64,000 nucleotides of DNA from Equus caballus (Eukaryota; Chordata; Mammalia; Perissodactyla; Equidae): positions 20,770,001 to 20,834,000 of the forward strand of contig NC_091693.1 in assembly GCF_041296265.1 (NCBI RefSeq), read 5' to 3'. Each line of letters begins with the position of its first letter. The first letter of the stretch is position 1. The notes beneath the pieces were generated by a model that did not search any database, was not told the DNA's origin, and saw only the letters and a program-made list of their open reading frames with translations. Both the position numbers and the translations under genes were made by a program. Shown here in pieces: positions 54,383-64,000 of the stretch.

Positions 54383-55869
54383 CTGTTACCAGATCTGGCT
54401 GGGGCGCCACAATCTGTTTGAGGATGAAGACACAGCCCAGTTCTTCCTCGTCGCTAAAAGCTTCCCACACCCTGGCTTCAATCTGAGCCTCCTGGAGAAC
54501 AGCAACCGCCTCCCAGGAGACGACTACAGCCACGACCTCATGCTGCTCCAGCTGGCGCAGCCCACCCAGGAACCTGTACTGGGGAGCACCTGCTATGCCT
54601 CCGGCTGGGGCAGCATCGAAACAGATAAGTGTATGTCGGGGGCCAGACCTGCAGCCTGGAGCCCAGACCCCCGGGGGTAAGGGAGGAGTGGCTGGTGGCC
54701 CGGACTCCTAGCCTGAGGGAGGAGGGGCTGGGGGCCTGGAGTCCTGGGTCTGAGGGAGGAGGGGCTGGGGCTGGACTCCTGGGTCTGAGGGAGGAGGGGC
54801 TGGGGGCCTGGACTCCTGTGTCTGAGGGAGGAGGGGCTGGGGCTGGACTCCTGGGTCTGAGGGAGGAGGGGCTGAGACCTGCAGTCCAGGGTCTGAGGGA
54901 GGAGGGGCTGGACTCCCGGGTCTGAGGGAGGAGGGCTGAGGACACCTGCGTGTCCTTATCTCCCTGGCCCATAGTCACATACCCAGATGAACTCCGGTGT
55001 GTGGACCTCACTCTCCTGTCCAACGATGTGTGTGACAACGCCCACTCCCAGAAGGTGACAGAGTACATGCTGTGTGCTGGACACTTGGAGGGCGGCAAGG
55101 ACACATGCGTGGTAAGTGAGCCTGTGCCCCCAGGGCTTCGAAGTCTTCGGGGGAGGGGACTCAGATTCCAGACTGGGTGTGAGAGCAAAGTAGGCATCTG
55201 TCCCACTTTTCCCAGTTGTAGCCCCGCCCCCATGCCTCAGCTCCCTCCCCGTGTGCCCCCTCTCTTTCCCAAACCCCCATCCAGACATCCCTGTATCTCC
55301 TTCCACATCATAGTTCACCCCTTCCTCCCTCTGACACATATTTTCTGTCAAGTCCAAGAAAGTTTCTTGGCAGAGGTGACATCTGAGATGACCCCGAGGG
55401 TGGAAAGGTCCCATACACGTATCCTGCTCCTCCTCTGCGCTGACCTGTCTGCAGGTACTGTCCTGCTGGACCCTGCCCCATGTGCAGAACCTGGACCCTG
55501 AAGTCCCATCCCCATGGGCCAGGACTCGAGGCACTGTCCTCTCTGCTGGAATCTGGCTTCCCTTCTCTGGGAGTGGACTCTGGGGATAACTGTCTCTTTC
55601 CCCATAGCTGGGGGGTCGCTGGGTGTGATCGGTGAGCCCAGGTCTGAGAGCTGGGGCCCCGCAGGCAGAACCCGGGGCTTCACGGACCTCTCTCTCTCCC
55701 CCTTGTGCTGTAGGGTGACTCAGGGGGCCCGCTGATCTGCGATGGTGTGTTTCAAGGAGTCACGTCCTGGGGCCACATCCCGTGTGGCAGGCCCAATAAG
55801 CCCGCCGTCTACACCAAACTGATACCCCATGTGCAGTGGATCCAGGACACCATAGCAGCCAATCCCTGA
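54383..55869 (+). CDS. KLK1-like exons 3-5 without own exons 1-2
   Basis: Exon 3 54,383-54,630 (248 bp, donor GT at 54,631), exon 4 54,975-55,111 (137 bp) and exon 5 55,714-55,869 (156 bp with stop). Sequence is KLK1-type: [85 protein letters not shown], ending DTIAANP. Asp at position 189 predicts trypsin-like (Arg/Lys) specificity. Exon 3 lacks 39 bp relative to KLK1E2, an in-frame loss of 13 residues between LAQP and TQEP. There is no start codon, signal peptide or catalytic His of its own. It could be spliced to KLK1E2 exons 1-2, because exon 2 ends in the phase that exon 3 needs (248-residue product), or only exon 5 may be used by KLK1E2. Whether any such product folds is unknown. Confidence 0.75.
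54660..54935 (+). repeat. KLK intron 3 minisatellite
   Basis: About seven units of 34-39 bp with the core CTGAGGGAGGAGGGGCTGGG plus GGACTCCTGGGT. Counterpart of 35,020-35,235. Confidence 0.9.
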
Positions 55870-55895
55870 ATGCCCCCACCCTGTCCCCTACCCCC

Positions 55896-55901
55896 AGTAA
55901 A
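55896..55901 (+). terminator. Poly(A) signal AGTAAA
   Basis: AGTAAA 27 bp after the stop codon at 55,867-55,869. The close spacing and the AGTAAA variant are usual for KLK1/KLK3-type genes. Confidence 0.7.
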
Positions 55902-55919
55902 ATCGAATTCGCATCAAGT

Positions 55920-56590
55920 GGAGGTGGAGGATGCCCCGGAGTCATCCCCAGACGCTCTCCAAGGTCACCCTCCAAACTCATCCCCGTGACACCCACGAGC
56001 AGCATCCCCAACAGACACCCCCAAAGTTTAGCCACAGACATCCTCAAAATCAGCTCCACTTGCATTTCCAGTCAGCTCCTAGAAACCCCAAAATGACTTC
56101 TCCTCTCACTCACAAATCATCCCCAAGTCCCCGTAAAGTCTACTCAAAGTCATCCGCACTCACACCCTCAGAGCTGTCTCAAATCGCACCCACTTACTCC
56201 ACAGTCAGCCCCGAGAGAGCGTCATAATCAACCCCACCCACAGCCCCAAGGCCACCCCACAGAAGCATCTCAACCATTTCTAGAGTCACCTCCACATGCA
56301 GCTCCAAAGTCACCCCACTCATACTTCCAAAAGATGTCCCACAGCCACTCACATTTGTACCCTCAATATCACCCCTAGACACTCTCAATAGCACCCTCAA
56401 AGTTACTCAAGACACCTTAGTCATCTCCAGACACCCTACTTCTGCTAAAGTCTCTGCCACTCCCACCCTAAGGTCCCCTGGTCACCCCATTCACACCCCC
56501 AGAAGTTCCCTGGGTAGTGTAGTGGCACCCCCATTCACACCCCAGAGCCCCCCACATTCTCTGAATCACCCCCGTCGTCACCCAGAGTGC
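55920..56590. repeat. Degenerate C-rich TCACCCC/CCCCAAA tract
   Basis: Low-complexity, irregular repeats of words such as TCACCCCC and CCCCAAAGTCA over about 670 bp. No gene. Confidence 0.6.
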
Positions 56591-56879
56591 ACACACACAC
56601 GTATACACAAGGAAAACCTCCAATCAAATACTCTAATGCCAACGTACCTAAAAGATGCAATCACACTCCGTTTACAACGGATATTTATCCAATTTACGTT
56701 TCAGTATGTCAAGAGCTTCAGCCCCTCCTGAGAATTACCTCTCCTCCTTTTAGCCTCTTCCTATTGAGTCTGCTTTTCAACAGTGCAAGACTGTTTGAGC
56801 CAAATGAGCTAAGACTCCCTCTGCTTCGTTTCTGGCAAACTGCACGTCTCTAACACCTAACCAGAAAGCGGGAGGTTAG

Positions 56880-57800
56880 TAATAGAGACAGAATGACCAT
56901 AGCGCTCTCGGGGTCAATCACACTGTCTTGATTAAGGGCTTCTCAAGACACACCCTGCCCTCTGGGACCACAGAGGTACTCATGTGACTCCGGCTGAGCC
57001 AATCACAGTGCCTCATGCCCCAGCCATGGTGATTGGCCCAAAGATGGTCACATGACCAAAGCCCACCAATCAGGCTCTGCCCTGGGACTTATTTCTGACT
57101 AAAGCTGTCAGGGATGAGCTCTCGCTCCTCCAATCAAGAAGATAAGGAGCCTGCAACTGCCTCAGCCTTGGATTCAGTTTCATAAGGGACAGGAGATCCG
57201 AGAGAGCAAAACTAAGAAGGGAAGGCAGACCAGAGAAAGAGAGAAAGAGAGCTGAGATGACACTCAAGTTCCTGGCTCTTGTCGTCCCACAGACCGGGCC
57301 ACTCTGTGCTTTGGTCAGCAGTCCATATTTGCAGCTTACCTTCCCAACATGCATTTCACCCTCCCGCCCATTCCCTACTCGGCCCCACTTACAAGCTAAT
57401 CAATCAGTTCATTGCAATGCTCTAGCCACCAGGCTTGGTTTGGGGTACCCGTGTGACCCAGCCACACAGGACTTTGCAGAAAATTTTCATGCTCTTTTTC
57501 CTGCCCGACTTGAGGCCCAAGGTTAGGAGTTCTGCCGGTCGTTGTCTGCTCTCAGATCCATTCCCTGTCCTTCCCTAGTCTGTATCACAAGAACTACATT
57601 TCCCAGCCTCCTTTGCTTCCTGGCTTATCACTACGTTAGGCTACTGGGAAGCACTGGGAGAAGACTGCCTCTGGGAGGAGGGGACAAGCCAGGGTATTTA
57701 TCTCCCTCTCTCTGCTTTGGTGGGTGTCTTCAGGAGTAGCTGTATTTCTTCGGTGAATGTAGCCACCTCTAAGCAAATCCCACCATGAGTCAGTGCCTTC
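56880..57800. repeat. Old interspersed repeat pieces, unassigned
   Basis: Two blocks (about 56,900-57,240 and 57,560-57,740) with wording familiar from old mammalian repeats ('aactacatttcccagcctcc'; several CCAATCA boxes). Families not assigned. No exon recognised. Confidence 0.4.
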
Positions 57801-58029
57801 CAGATGGCTCCAGCTTCTGGGTTCTGGTCATACCACATCCTCCCTTTCTCCTTCTGGCCTAGGGACTAGCAGCTTGCTGAGTTTCTAACCCCTGCCTTGC
57901 CTCATCATTCCCTGCTTGGCTTCTCAGCTCTTCTGTGACCCATGAAACCAGTTCCCTCAATTTTTACTCAATATAATATTTAACTCAATATAATATTACA
58001 CTATATATACAATATACACTATATATACA

Positions 58030-59290
58030 ACATGATACAATAGCAACCCAAATTAATGACGGAAAGATGGGACACTTAGTGAATGGCGCTGGGGAACCTG
58101 GCTCACTGTTTGGAGAAAAATACACCTTGATTCCTACCTAACACCACACTTGATGATGGACTCCAGATGCATTGAAGAGCAACATGGGAAACATACACTT
58201 GTAAAATTAATAGAAGATAACCAGAAAGAATATCATTGAATCTCTGTGATAGCCCCAGTAGCCTAGTGGTTAGGTTCGGTGCCCTCTGCTTCAGCAGCCT
58301 GAGTTCGGTTCCCAGGCATGGACCTACACCACTCATCTGTTAGTGACCATGCTGTGACAGCAGCTCTCATACAAAAAAAAGAGGAAGATTGGCAACAGAT
58401 GTTAGCTCAGGGCAAATCTTCCTCAGAAAAAAAAAAAAAAAAAAGCACAGATCATAGAACAAACATTAATTAGTTTGATTATGTCAAAATTAAGGGTTTG
58501 AGTTTAATAGAGGGTAAAAGGGACCATTAATAGGCATTTAAAAGGGACTATTAATAGGAGAAGTTATTTGTGATACCAAAATGGACAAGGGACCCATGCC
58601 TATAATAGGCAAGAAGCACCTGTGAATTGATAAGAAAAAAGATGGACACCTTTGTGAGAAAATGGATAAAGGCTGTGAAGAGGCAATTTGCAGAAGCAGA
58701 ACTTGAAAAAGCTAGCATGCATGTGAGGGGATGTTCAAACTCATTAGTTATCAGAGAAATGAAAAATTGAAACAATAATGAGATGCCACTTTACAGCGGC
58801 TAGGCTAGAGAATATTAGAAGGATGGAGAGGGTGGAGTGTTGTCAGAGATGGACGGGCGTCAGAATGCGGCTACTCTGGGAAGTGTGCTGCCTCCGATTC
58901 TGAGGAAGAATCTGGCACTGTTTCATCAAATTAAGTATACACACATCCCATGCCTCAGGAATCTCTCTCCTGGCTATACACCCCAAAGACATTCTTACAC
59001 ACCCACAAGGGGGCACACACAAGGACGTGCCTTGCAGTGTTCTTTGCGGTGGCTGGGAGCTGGCAGCCATCGCCTGTCCATCCCCAGGGGGGTTGTTGGG
59101 TAAATGTGTGGCTGCTCTCCATGGAGCTCCTGCAAAGGAGGTTGACGCAATGAGGCAGACGGATGAACACATCCAGCATAGACGGATCTTAAGAACACAG
59201 TGCTGTTTGAAAGGCGACTTACAATAGAATGAGATGGATAACGCAACGCCAATTATGTAAATTAAAATTACGCGCACCTAAGAACCACAC
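58030..59290 (+). mobile_element. LINE-1 ORF2 C-terminal region, broken, with ERE inside
   Basis: L1 ORF2-like wording on the forward strand from 'aaagatgggacacttagtga' to the region near 59,280. The frame is scattered with stops. Interrupted by the ERE at 58,250-58,440. Confidence 0.7.
58250..58440 (+). mobile_element. ERE SINE
   Basis: Forward ERE with diverged head (GATAGCCCCAGTAGCCTAGTGG) and A tail at 58,426-58,444. Confidence 0.85.
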
Positions 59291-59599
59291 TACACGTTTT
59301 GTAAGACTGAGGAAGGGTGGGAAGGAGGAAGGGAGGAAAGGGAGGGTGTGAAAATTACAGATGATTCATAATTATGTCTCCAGCTATAAAGCGTTGTGCT
59401 GGGAGGTCTTCCAGTCTGGAAGAACTCGGTGGGATGCATTTTTTTTTTCTCCCCCAAGGGACATTGTTACTCATTTTCTGGTGATTAGAGCTGCCTAGAA
59501 AAAGAACATTGAAAACAGAGCAAATAAGATCCGGTTAAAAACGCACTTAGGGAGATCTCGGACAGTGATAACTGATGTTGAATCAGCACTTCCCATGTG

Positions 59600-59975
59600 C
59601 CAGACTTTTTTTTTTTTTTATTATAACGTTTTATTTTGAAGTAGTTCAAGAGTCACAAGAAGGCAATCCTGTCACATACTACAACACGGATGAACCCTGA
59701 GGACATTGTGCGAAGTGAAATAAGCCAGTCACAAAAAGACAGTACAGTTTCATTCCACTTATATGAGGTATTCACAATAATCAAATTCACGGAGACAGAG
59801 CAGAATGGTGGTGTCCAGCAGCTGGAGGAAGCGGGAATGGAGAGTTCACGTGTAACGAGTACGGAGTTTCAGTTTTGCAAGAAAAAAAGTTCTGGCGATC
59901 TGTTGCATAACGATGCACGTGTACTTCCAGCCGAACGGTAGGCTTAAAAATGGAAAGGCGGTAGATTTTACGTTA
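59600..59975 (+). mobile_element. LINE-1 3' UTR fragment
   Basis: Wording 'gaagtgaaataagccagtca' and 'cacttatatgaggtattcac', characteristic of old L1 3' ends. Confidence 0.7.
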
Positions 59976-60779
59976 TGTGTTTTTTTTTTTTTTTTACCAC
60001 AATTAAAAACAAAACATTAAAAAAGACTCCTATGACACTTAAGTTGGTCACAAAGTTTGAACCCCATCATTTAGTCAGTTTCATAAGTTGTGAAACACTG
60101 ACTAAGTGTGAAAATTAGTGAGCACTCTCCTAATTGTTATCGATGGAGGGAAATGACAGAGCCCTGAAGCTTCTCTGGATGATTTCTTAAGGTACATTGT
60201 TTTAAAAGCTATAAAACCTCAACACAAACTCCTAATTTGTGAAGATGAACAATTTCACTCTTTTTTGCCTACTGCCCCGAAGGAGTGTTTTCAGAGAGTG
60301 ATTTCTCAACAATTTTTCTTGAGATCCGAGTCCTAATATAAAGCTTTGTTGGGTGCTATATTCCATTGCCCTTGAAACACCCCCATGAGGTTATACTGTT
60401 ATTCCTGCCATTTCACAGACGTCTAATACGTGGTAAACCTGAGATTAGGACTCAGAAACTTTTTTGGAAGGCTGCGTGCCCAGCGCTCTGCTGTCCTGCC
60501 TCTTTATAACACACACACGAAAATGTCGACATTGGTTTTCTGTGGATGGTGAGATCCCAGGGCGCCTTTATTTCCTTCATTCATATACCTCAGTGTTTCT
60601 CATAGGAACTGAATAGCTGATGAGCGAATGTTTTCTTACAGAAGAATTCCAGGATAATGCAGGAGACTGATGTGGTTATAAAATCAGGGTTTTGCAACCC
60701 CTAATGAAATCCTGGATCTTGGCAATGGTCATCATTGGCTGGTAAGGCTGGCAGGAGGAAAAGCAGATGGGAATTTTGT
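59976..60779. other. Intergenic, possible MIR piece only
   Basis: A weak MIR-like segment at about 60,340-60,470; otherwise nothing recognised. Confidence 0.4.
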
Positions 60780-61026
60780 TTCTAAAGATTGGCTCTGAGC
60801 TAATATCTGTTGCCAATCTTTTTTTCCCCTTCTTCTTCTCCCCAAAGCCCCCCAGTACATAGTTGTATATTCTAGTTGTGGGTCCATCTAGTTGTGGCAT
60901 GTGGGACGCCGCCTCACTGTGGCCTGACGGGCGGTGCCATGTCCACACCCAGGATCCGAACCGGCAAAACCCTGGGCCGCTGAAGCAGAGTGTGCGAACT
61001 TAACCACTCGGCCACACAGCGGCCCT
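60780..61026 (-). mobile_element. ERE SINE
   Basis: Antisense copy with T-rich tail on the left and head complement at the right. Confidence 0.88.
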
Positions 61027-61364
61027 GGATGGGAAGTGGACAATAGATGGGTCACGATGACAATGCTGGGATCGTAACATCACAAAGAGAGACAGTCCAA
61101 CAGCCTGCGTCTCTTGATTTGATGTGACAGTTGGGACACAGCACCAGCTTTGAAATATTTTGTCCCCAGCTGGAACCTGAACCAGATCATGCCTCTTACT
61201 CTAACCACCGGAGGATGGAGGAATGTGTTACATAAACCCACAAGGAGGCAATCAGGAGAATCCACGATGTGGAAAGGTCCAGGATGAACAACCTGTATTC
61301 TTCAACAATAAATATATTATGAGAAAAAAAAAAGAGAGAGAGAGAATGAACCAGTAGACCAAGC

Positions 61365-62510
61365 ACTCTTCAACAGAAATATAATGCAAGTCACAAACGT
61401 AATTTTAAATATTTTAGTAGCCTCATTTTAAAAATTTATTTTTTAATTAATTGAAAAGTTTTGGACAGCTTAAACAGATGGGTGTTTATTTCTTCTTGAT
61501 TTCAGATAGTCCAGAGGTGGGCAGTCCACGGCTGGTATCGCCTCATCAGGAACTCAGGCATCTGCTACCTTTTTGTTCCATCGTTTTTTAGATACCTTCC
61601 ATCCTCAGGGTCATTTCTTGGCCCAAAATGGCTGCAAGAGCTCTGGACATCACATCCAAGTTCTAAGTAGTACAGAGAGGAGAAAGAAAGGAAAGATCTA
61701 AAGGGCTACTCCCCAGCTAAGTCAGCTGCCTTTAAGTAGCCTCCCTGGAGGTCCCACATAATACTTCCTCTTCCATGTAGTTGGCCAAACTCATTTACAA
61801 GGCAGGAACTCAGGAACAGACAAATGGAAGAGATGCCTAGGGCAAGGTATGGGGGACCGGAGGGGCACAGAGCTTACGTGCTCTCTCTGGGTACACCACC
61901 CTTCCAGTACCTCGGTGCATTCACCAACCCAGAATCTCCTCCAGTAGCCACATTTTAAGAAATAAAAAGAAACAGGGGCCGGCCCCGTGGCCGAGTGGTT
62001 AAGTTTGCGCGCTCTGCTGCAGGCAGCCCAGTGTTTCGCCGGTTTGAGTCCTGGGCGCAACATGGCACTGCTCGTCTAGCCACACTGAGGTGGCGTCCCA
62101 CGTGCCACAACTAGAAGGACCCACAACTAAGAGTATACAACTGTGTACCGGGGGGCTTTGGGTAGAAAAAGGAAAAAAAAAATCTTAAAAAAAAAAAGTG
62201 TTTCTATAACCAAGAACATATTTTTAACAAAAAAGAAAAAGAAATAAAAAGAAACAGATGAAATTAATTTTTATGATATATTTTATTTAACCTGATACAT
62301 ACAGATTATAGTCATTTCAACATGTCATCAATATAAAAATATTGAGATCATTGACATTTTTCTCTTGCTAAGTCTTTGAAATCTGGCGTAGGCTTTGTAG
62401 GTACAGCACATCTTGCGTCAGAGCAGCCACACTTCAAGCCCTCCGTAGCCATATATGAGGGATGGCCACCATTTTGGGCGGCATTGCTATAGAATAAAAG
62501 AGATGAGATA
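61365..62510 (-). repeat. Old interspersed repeat, related to the one at 12,000-13,275
   Basis: End pieces (61,365-61,460 and about 62,230-62,500) resemble the repeat at 12.0-13.3 kb on the opposite strand. Between them lie another old repeat-like block (about 61,495-61,830) and an ERE (61,976-62,192). Family not assigned. Confidence 0.4.
61976..62192 (+). mobile_element. ERE SINE
   Basis: Forward copy with a near-consensus head GGGGCCGGCCCCGTGGC and A-rich tail. The duplicated word 'aaataaaaagaaaca' on both sides (61,961 and 62,242) may be its extended target site. Confidence 0.9.
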
Positions 62511-62950
62511 GACATTGCAACCAAATGCAGTGTATGGATCTTGTTTGGATCCTGATTCAAATAATCTAAAAAAATTATCAGAATAAATTTTCTTTTTTTT
62601 ACAGGGCAATCAGGAAAATTTGACCACTGACTGGATACTTGGTGATATGAAGGAGTTCTTGTTAATTTTTTCATATGGTAATGGTATAGTAGTTATGTTT
62701 TTTTAAGTGTTTATGTTCTTTAAAGAGAAACAGTTCTTCAAAGTGTTTTCTGAAGAAATAAAATGCGGTTGAGATTGGCTTCAAAATAATCCACGTGTAT
62801 GTATTGGGGGGTGGTGTGCATAAATGGAACAACATTGATCATGTACTGATAATTTTTGAAGCTGGTGAAGGGCACATAAAGATTTACTACATTATTCTCT
62901 CTGCTGGGGTATATGTTTAAACCCTTCCACCCTAAAGTTTATTTATTTAT
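62511..62950. other. Intergenic, nothing recognised
   Basis: AT-rich single-copy sequence with no exon, RNA gene or repeat I can name. Confidence 0.4.
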
Positions 62951-62956
62951 TTATTT

Positions 62957-63135
62957 TTTGGTGAGGAAGATTGGCCCTGAGCTAACATCTGTGCCCGTCT
63001 TCCTCTATTTTGTATGTGGGATGCCGCCACAGCAGGGCTTGATGAATGGTGTGTAGGTCTGCACCCGGGATACGAGCCCATGAACCCCAGGCCGGCGAAG
63101 CAGAGCACACGAACTATGCCACCGGCCAGCCCCTC
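62957..63135 (-). mobile_element. ERE SINE
   Basis: Antisense copy preceded by (TTTA)n. Confidence 0.9.
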
Positions 63136-63499
63136 TAAAGTTTATTTTTAATGGGAAACACAGATGGGTGTTGGAGATAGAGTCAGGTCCTCATGCCCAT
63201 TTCACTTGGTGAAGTCCAGACCCAGGCTTCAAATTCCCTCCATCTTATGTCTCATACCTTTTGTCTGTACGTTACCCTTACTGGCTCTCTTTGACCATTG
63301 GTTGGACGTGGTTCATATTTTGGGGGCAATGCCACCAGCTCCCAATGCCATCTCTTGGCCATCCAATGATGCCCCTCCTTCCTGACTTTGGCTGTGCTCA
63401 GGAGTGCATGTTGTGTGAGTTTGTGACAATGAGATGACTCAGGATGGGGGCAGGATACTCTGGAAAGACCGTATGATTAGAAGATGGGGACTTTGGGCC

Positions 63500-63960
63500 T
63501 GGGGAGGAAAGGGGGCTGGAGACCGGGTTCAATCATACGGCCAATGATTCAATCAATCATCGTTCTATAATTAAACCACAATAAAAACTCTAGACTCTGA
63601 AGCTCTGGTGGGCTTCCTGGTTGGTAACACAATGGTGTGCTGGGTGGGTGACAAATCCGGAGGACACAGAAGTATTTGGGACCCTCCTAGACCTTGCTCT
63701 GTGCATCTTTCCATTTGGCAGGTCCTGATTTGTATTCTTTATGATAAAACTGTAATTGTAAACATAGTACCTTCCTGAGTTCTGGGAGTTGGTCTAATAA
63801 AGTACTGAACCTGAAGGGGAAGTGGGGACCCCCCCCCCAAATTCACAGCCAGTTAGTCAATCAATCCGTAACATAATCTCACTAAAAACTCTGGACACTG
63901 AAGTTTGAATGAGCGTCTCTGGTTGGCAACACCCTTTGAGAACTGTCAGTCTGATGCCTG
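63500..63960 (+). repeat. Two tandem copies of an old repeat unit
   Basis: The wording 'caatcaatc...aaaaactctagactctgaag...ctggttgg' occurs at about 63,540-63,640 and again, diverged, at 63,850-63,930. Family not assigned. Confidence 0.45.
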
Positions 63961-64000
63961 GAGGATAACAGGTCTCTAAGGATGACAAGATCTTTACATT

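Larger units (their letters stand above)
45400..55900. repeat. Right arm of older inverted duplication (palindrome 2)
   Basis: Reverse-complement partner of 33,363-42,100, including the KLK1E2/KLK1-like locus. Most of the match is diverged, but two tracts (53,445-53,640 and 53,648-53,880) are nearly identical to the opposite arm. Confidence 0.75.

Noticed and set aside
54601-54640. Frameshift in the KLK1-like exon 3 if the donor at 54,629 is used
   Set aside because: The GT two bases later (54,631, gtatgt) is a better donor and restores the KLK phase, so no frameshift is needed.

Overview
This is mammalian nuclear DNA, almost certainly from an equid. At least a dozen copies of a tRNA-like SINE with the equine ERE consensus (starting GGGGCYGGCCC, then a B-box-like segment and an A-rich tail) occur on both strands, and one gene reads exactly like equine kallikrein 1E2 over its first four exons. 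The window covers part of the tissue-kallikrein (KLK) serine protease cluster. Genes have short exons, GT/AG introns and KLK-type TATA boxes. Most long open frames lie in CT/GA-rich simple repeats and are not genes.

Layout. (1) 1-10,564 and 16,568-27,194 are the two arms of a very similar inverted duplication (estimated 97-99% identical by eye). The left arm runs off the window. Each arm carries a complete five-coding-exon KLK4 gene: the left one reads leftward (5,855 to 2,709), the right one rightward (21,344 to 24,486). Both predict 252-residue proteases with an intact catalytic triad. (2) 10,565-16,567 is the roughly 6 kb spacer: MIR, L2 and L1 pieces, ERE SINEs and an LTR-like fragment with a 24-bp CCAAT-box array that ends exactly where the right arm starts. 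(3) 27.2-33.3 kb is repeat-rich and holds decayed KLK pieces, at the place where human has KLKP1. (4) 33,363-37,804 is a reverse-strand KLK1/KLK2-like pseudogene. (5) 38-48.9 kb is a head-to-head interval between that pseudogene and KLK1E2. It shows an older, diverged inverted duplication (arms about 33.4-42.1 kb and 45.4-55.9 kb) and contains a CpG island and an L1. (6) 48,955-55,869 is a composite KLK locus: exons 1-4 of KLK1E2, a sharp junction near 53,645 where intron 4 jumps to intron 2 sequence, then exons 3, 4 and 5 of a KLK1-like gene. (7) 55.9-64 kb is intergenic and full of old repeats, with no gene recognised.

How the genes fit together: KLK4 (enamel-matrix and prostate protease, trypsin-like) is duplicated. 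KLK1E2 keeps a Ser at the specificity position (chymotrypsin-like, as in PSA). Relative gene orientations match the human order KLK4-KLKP1-KLK2/3-KLK1, but no KLK15 was recognised. The strongest candidates for something undescribed are the KLK4 palindrome and the composite KLK1E2/KLK1 locus, whose reading frames allow two alternative exon 3-4 cassettes between shared exons 1-2 and exon 5.
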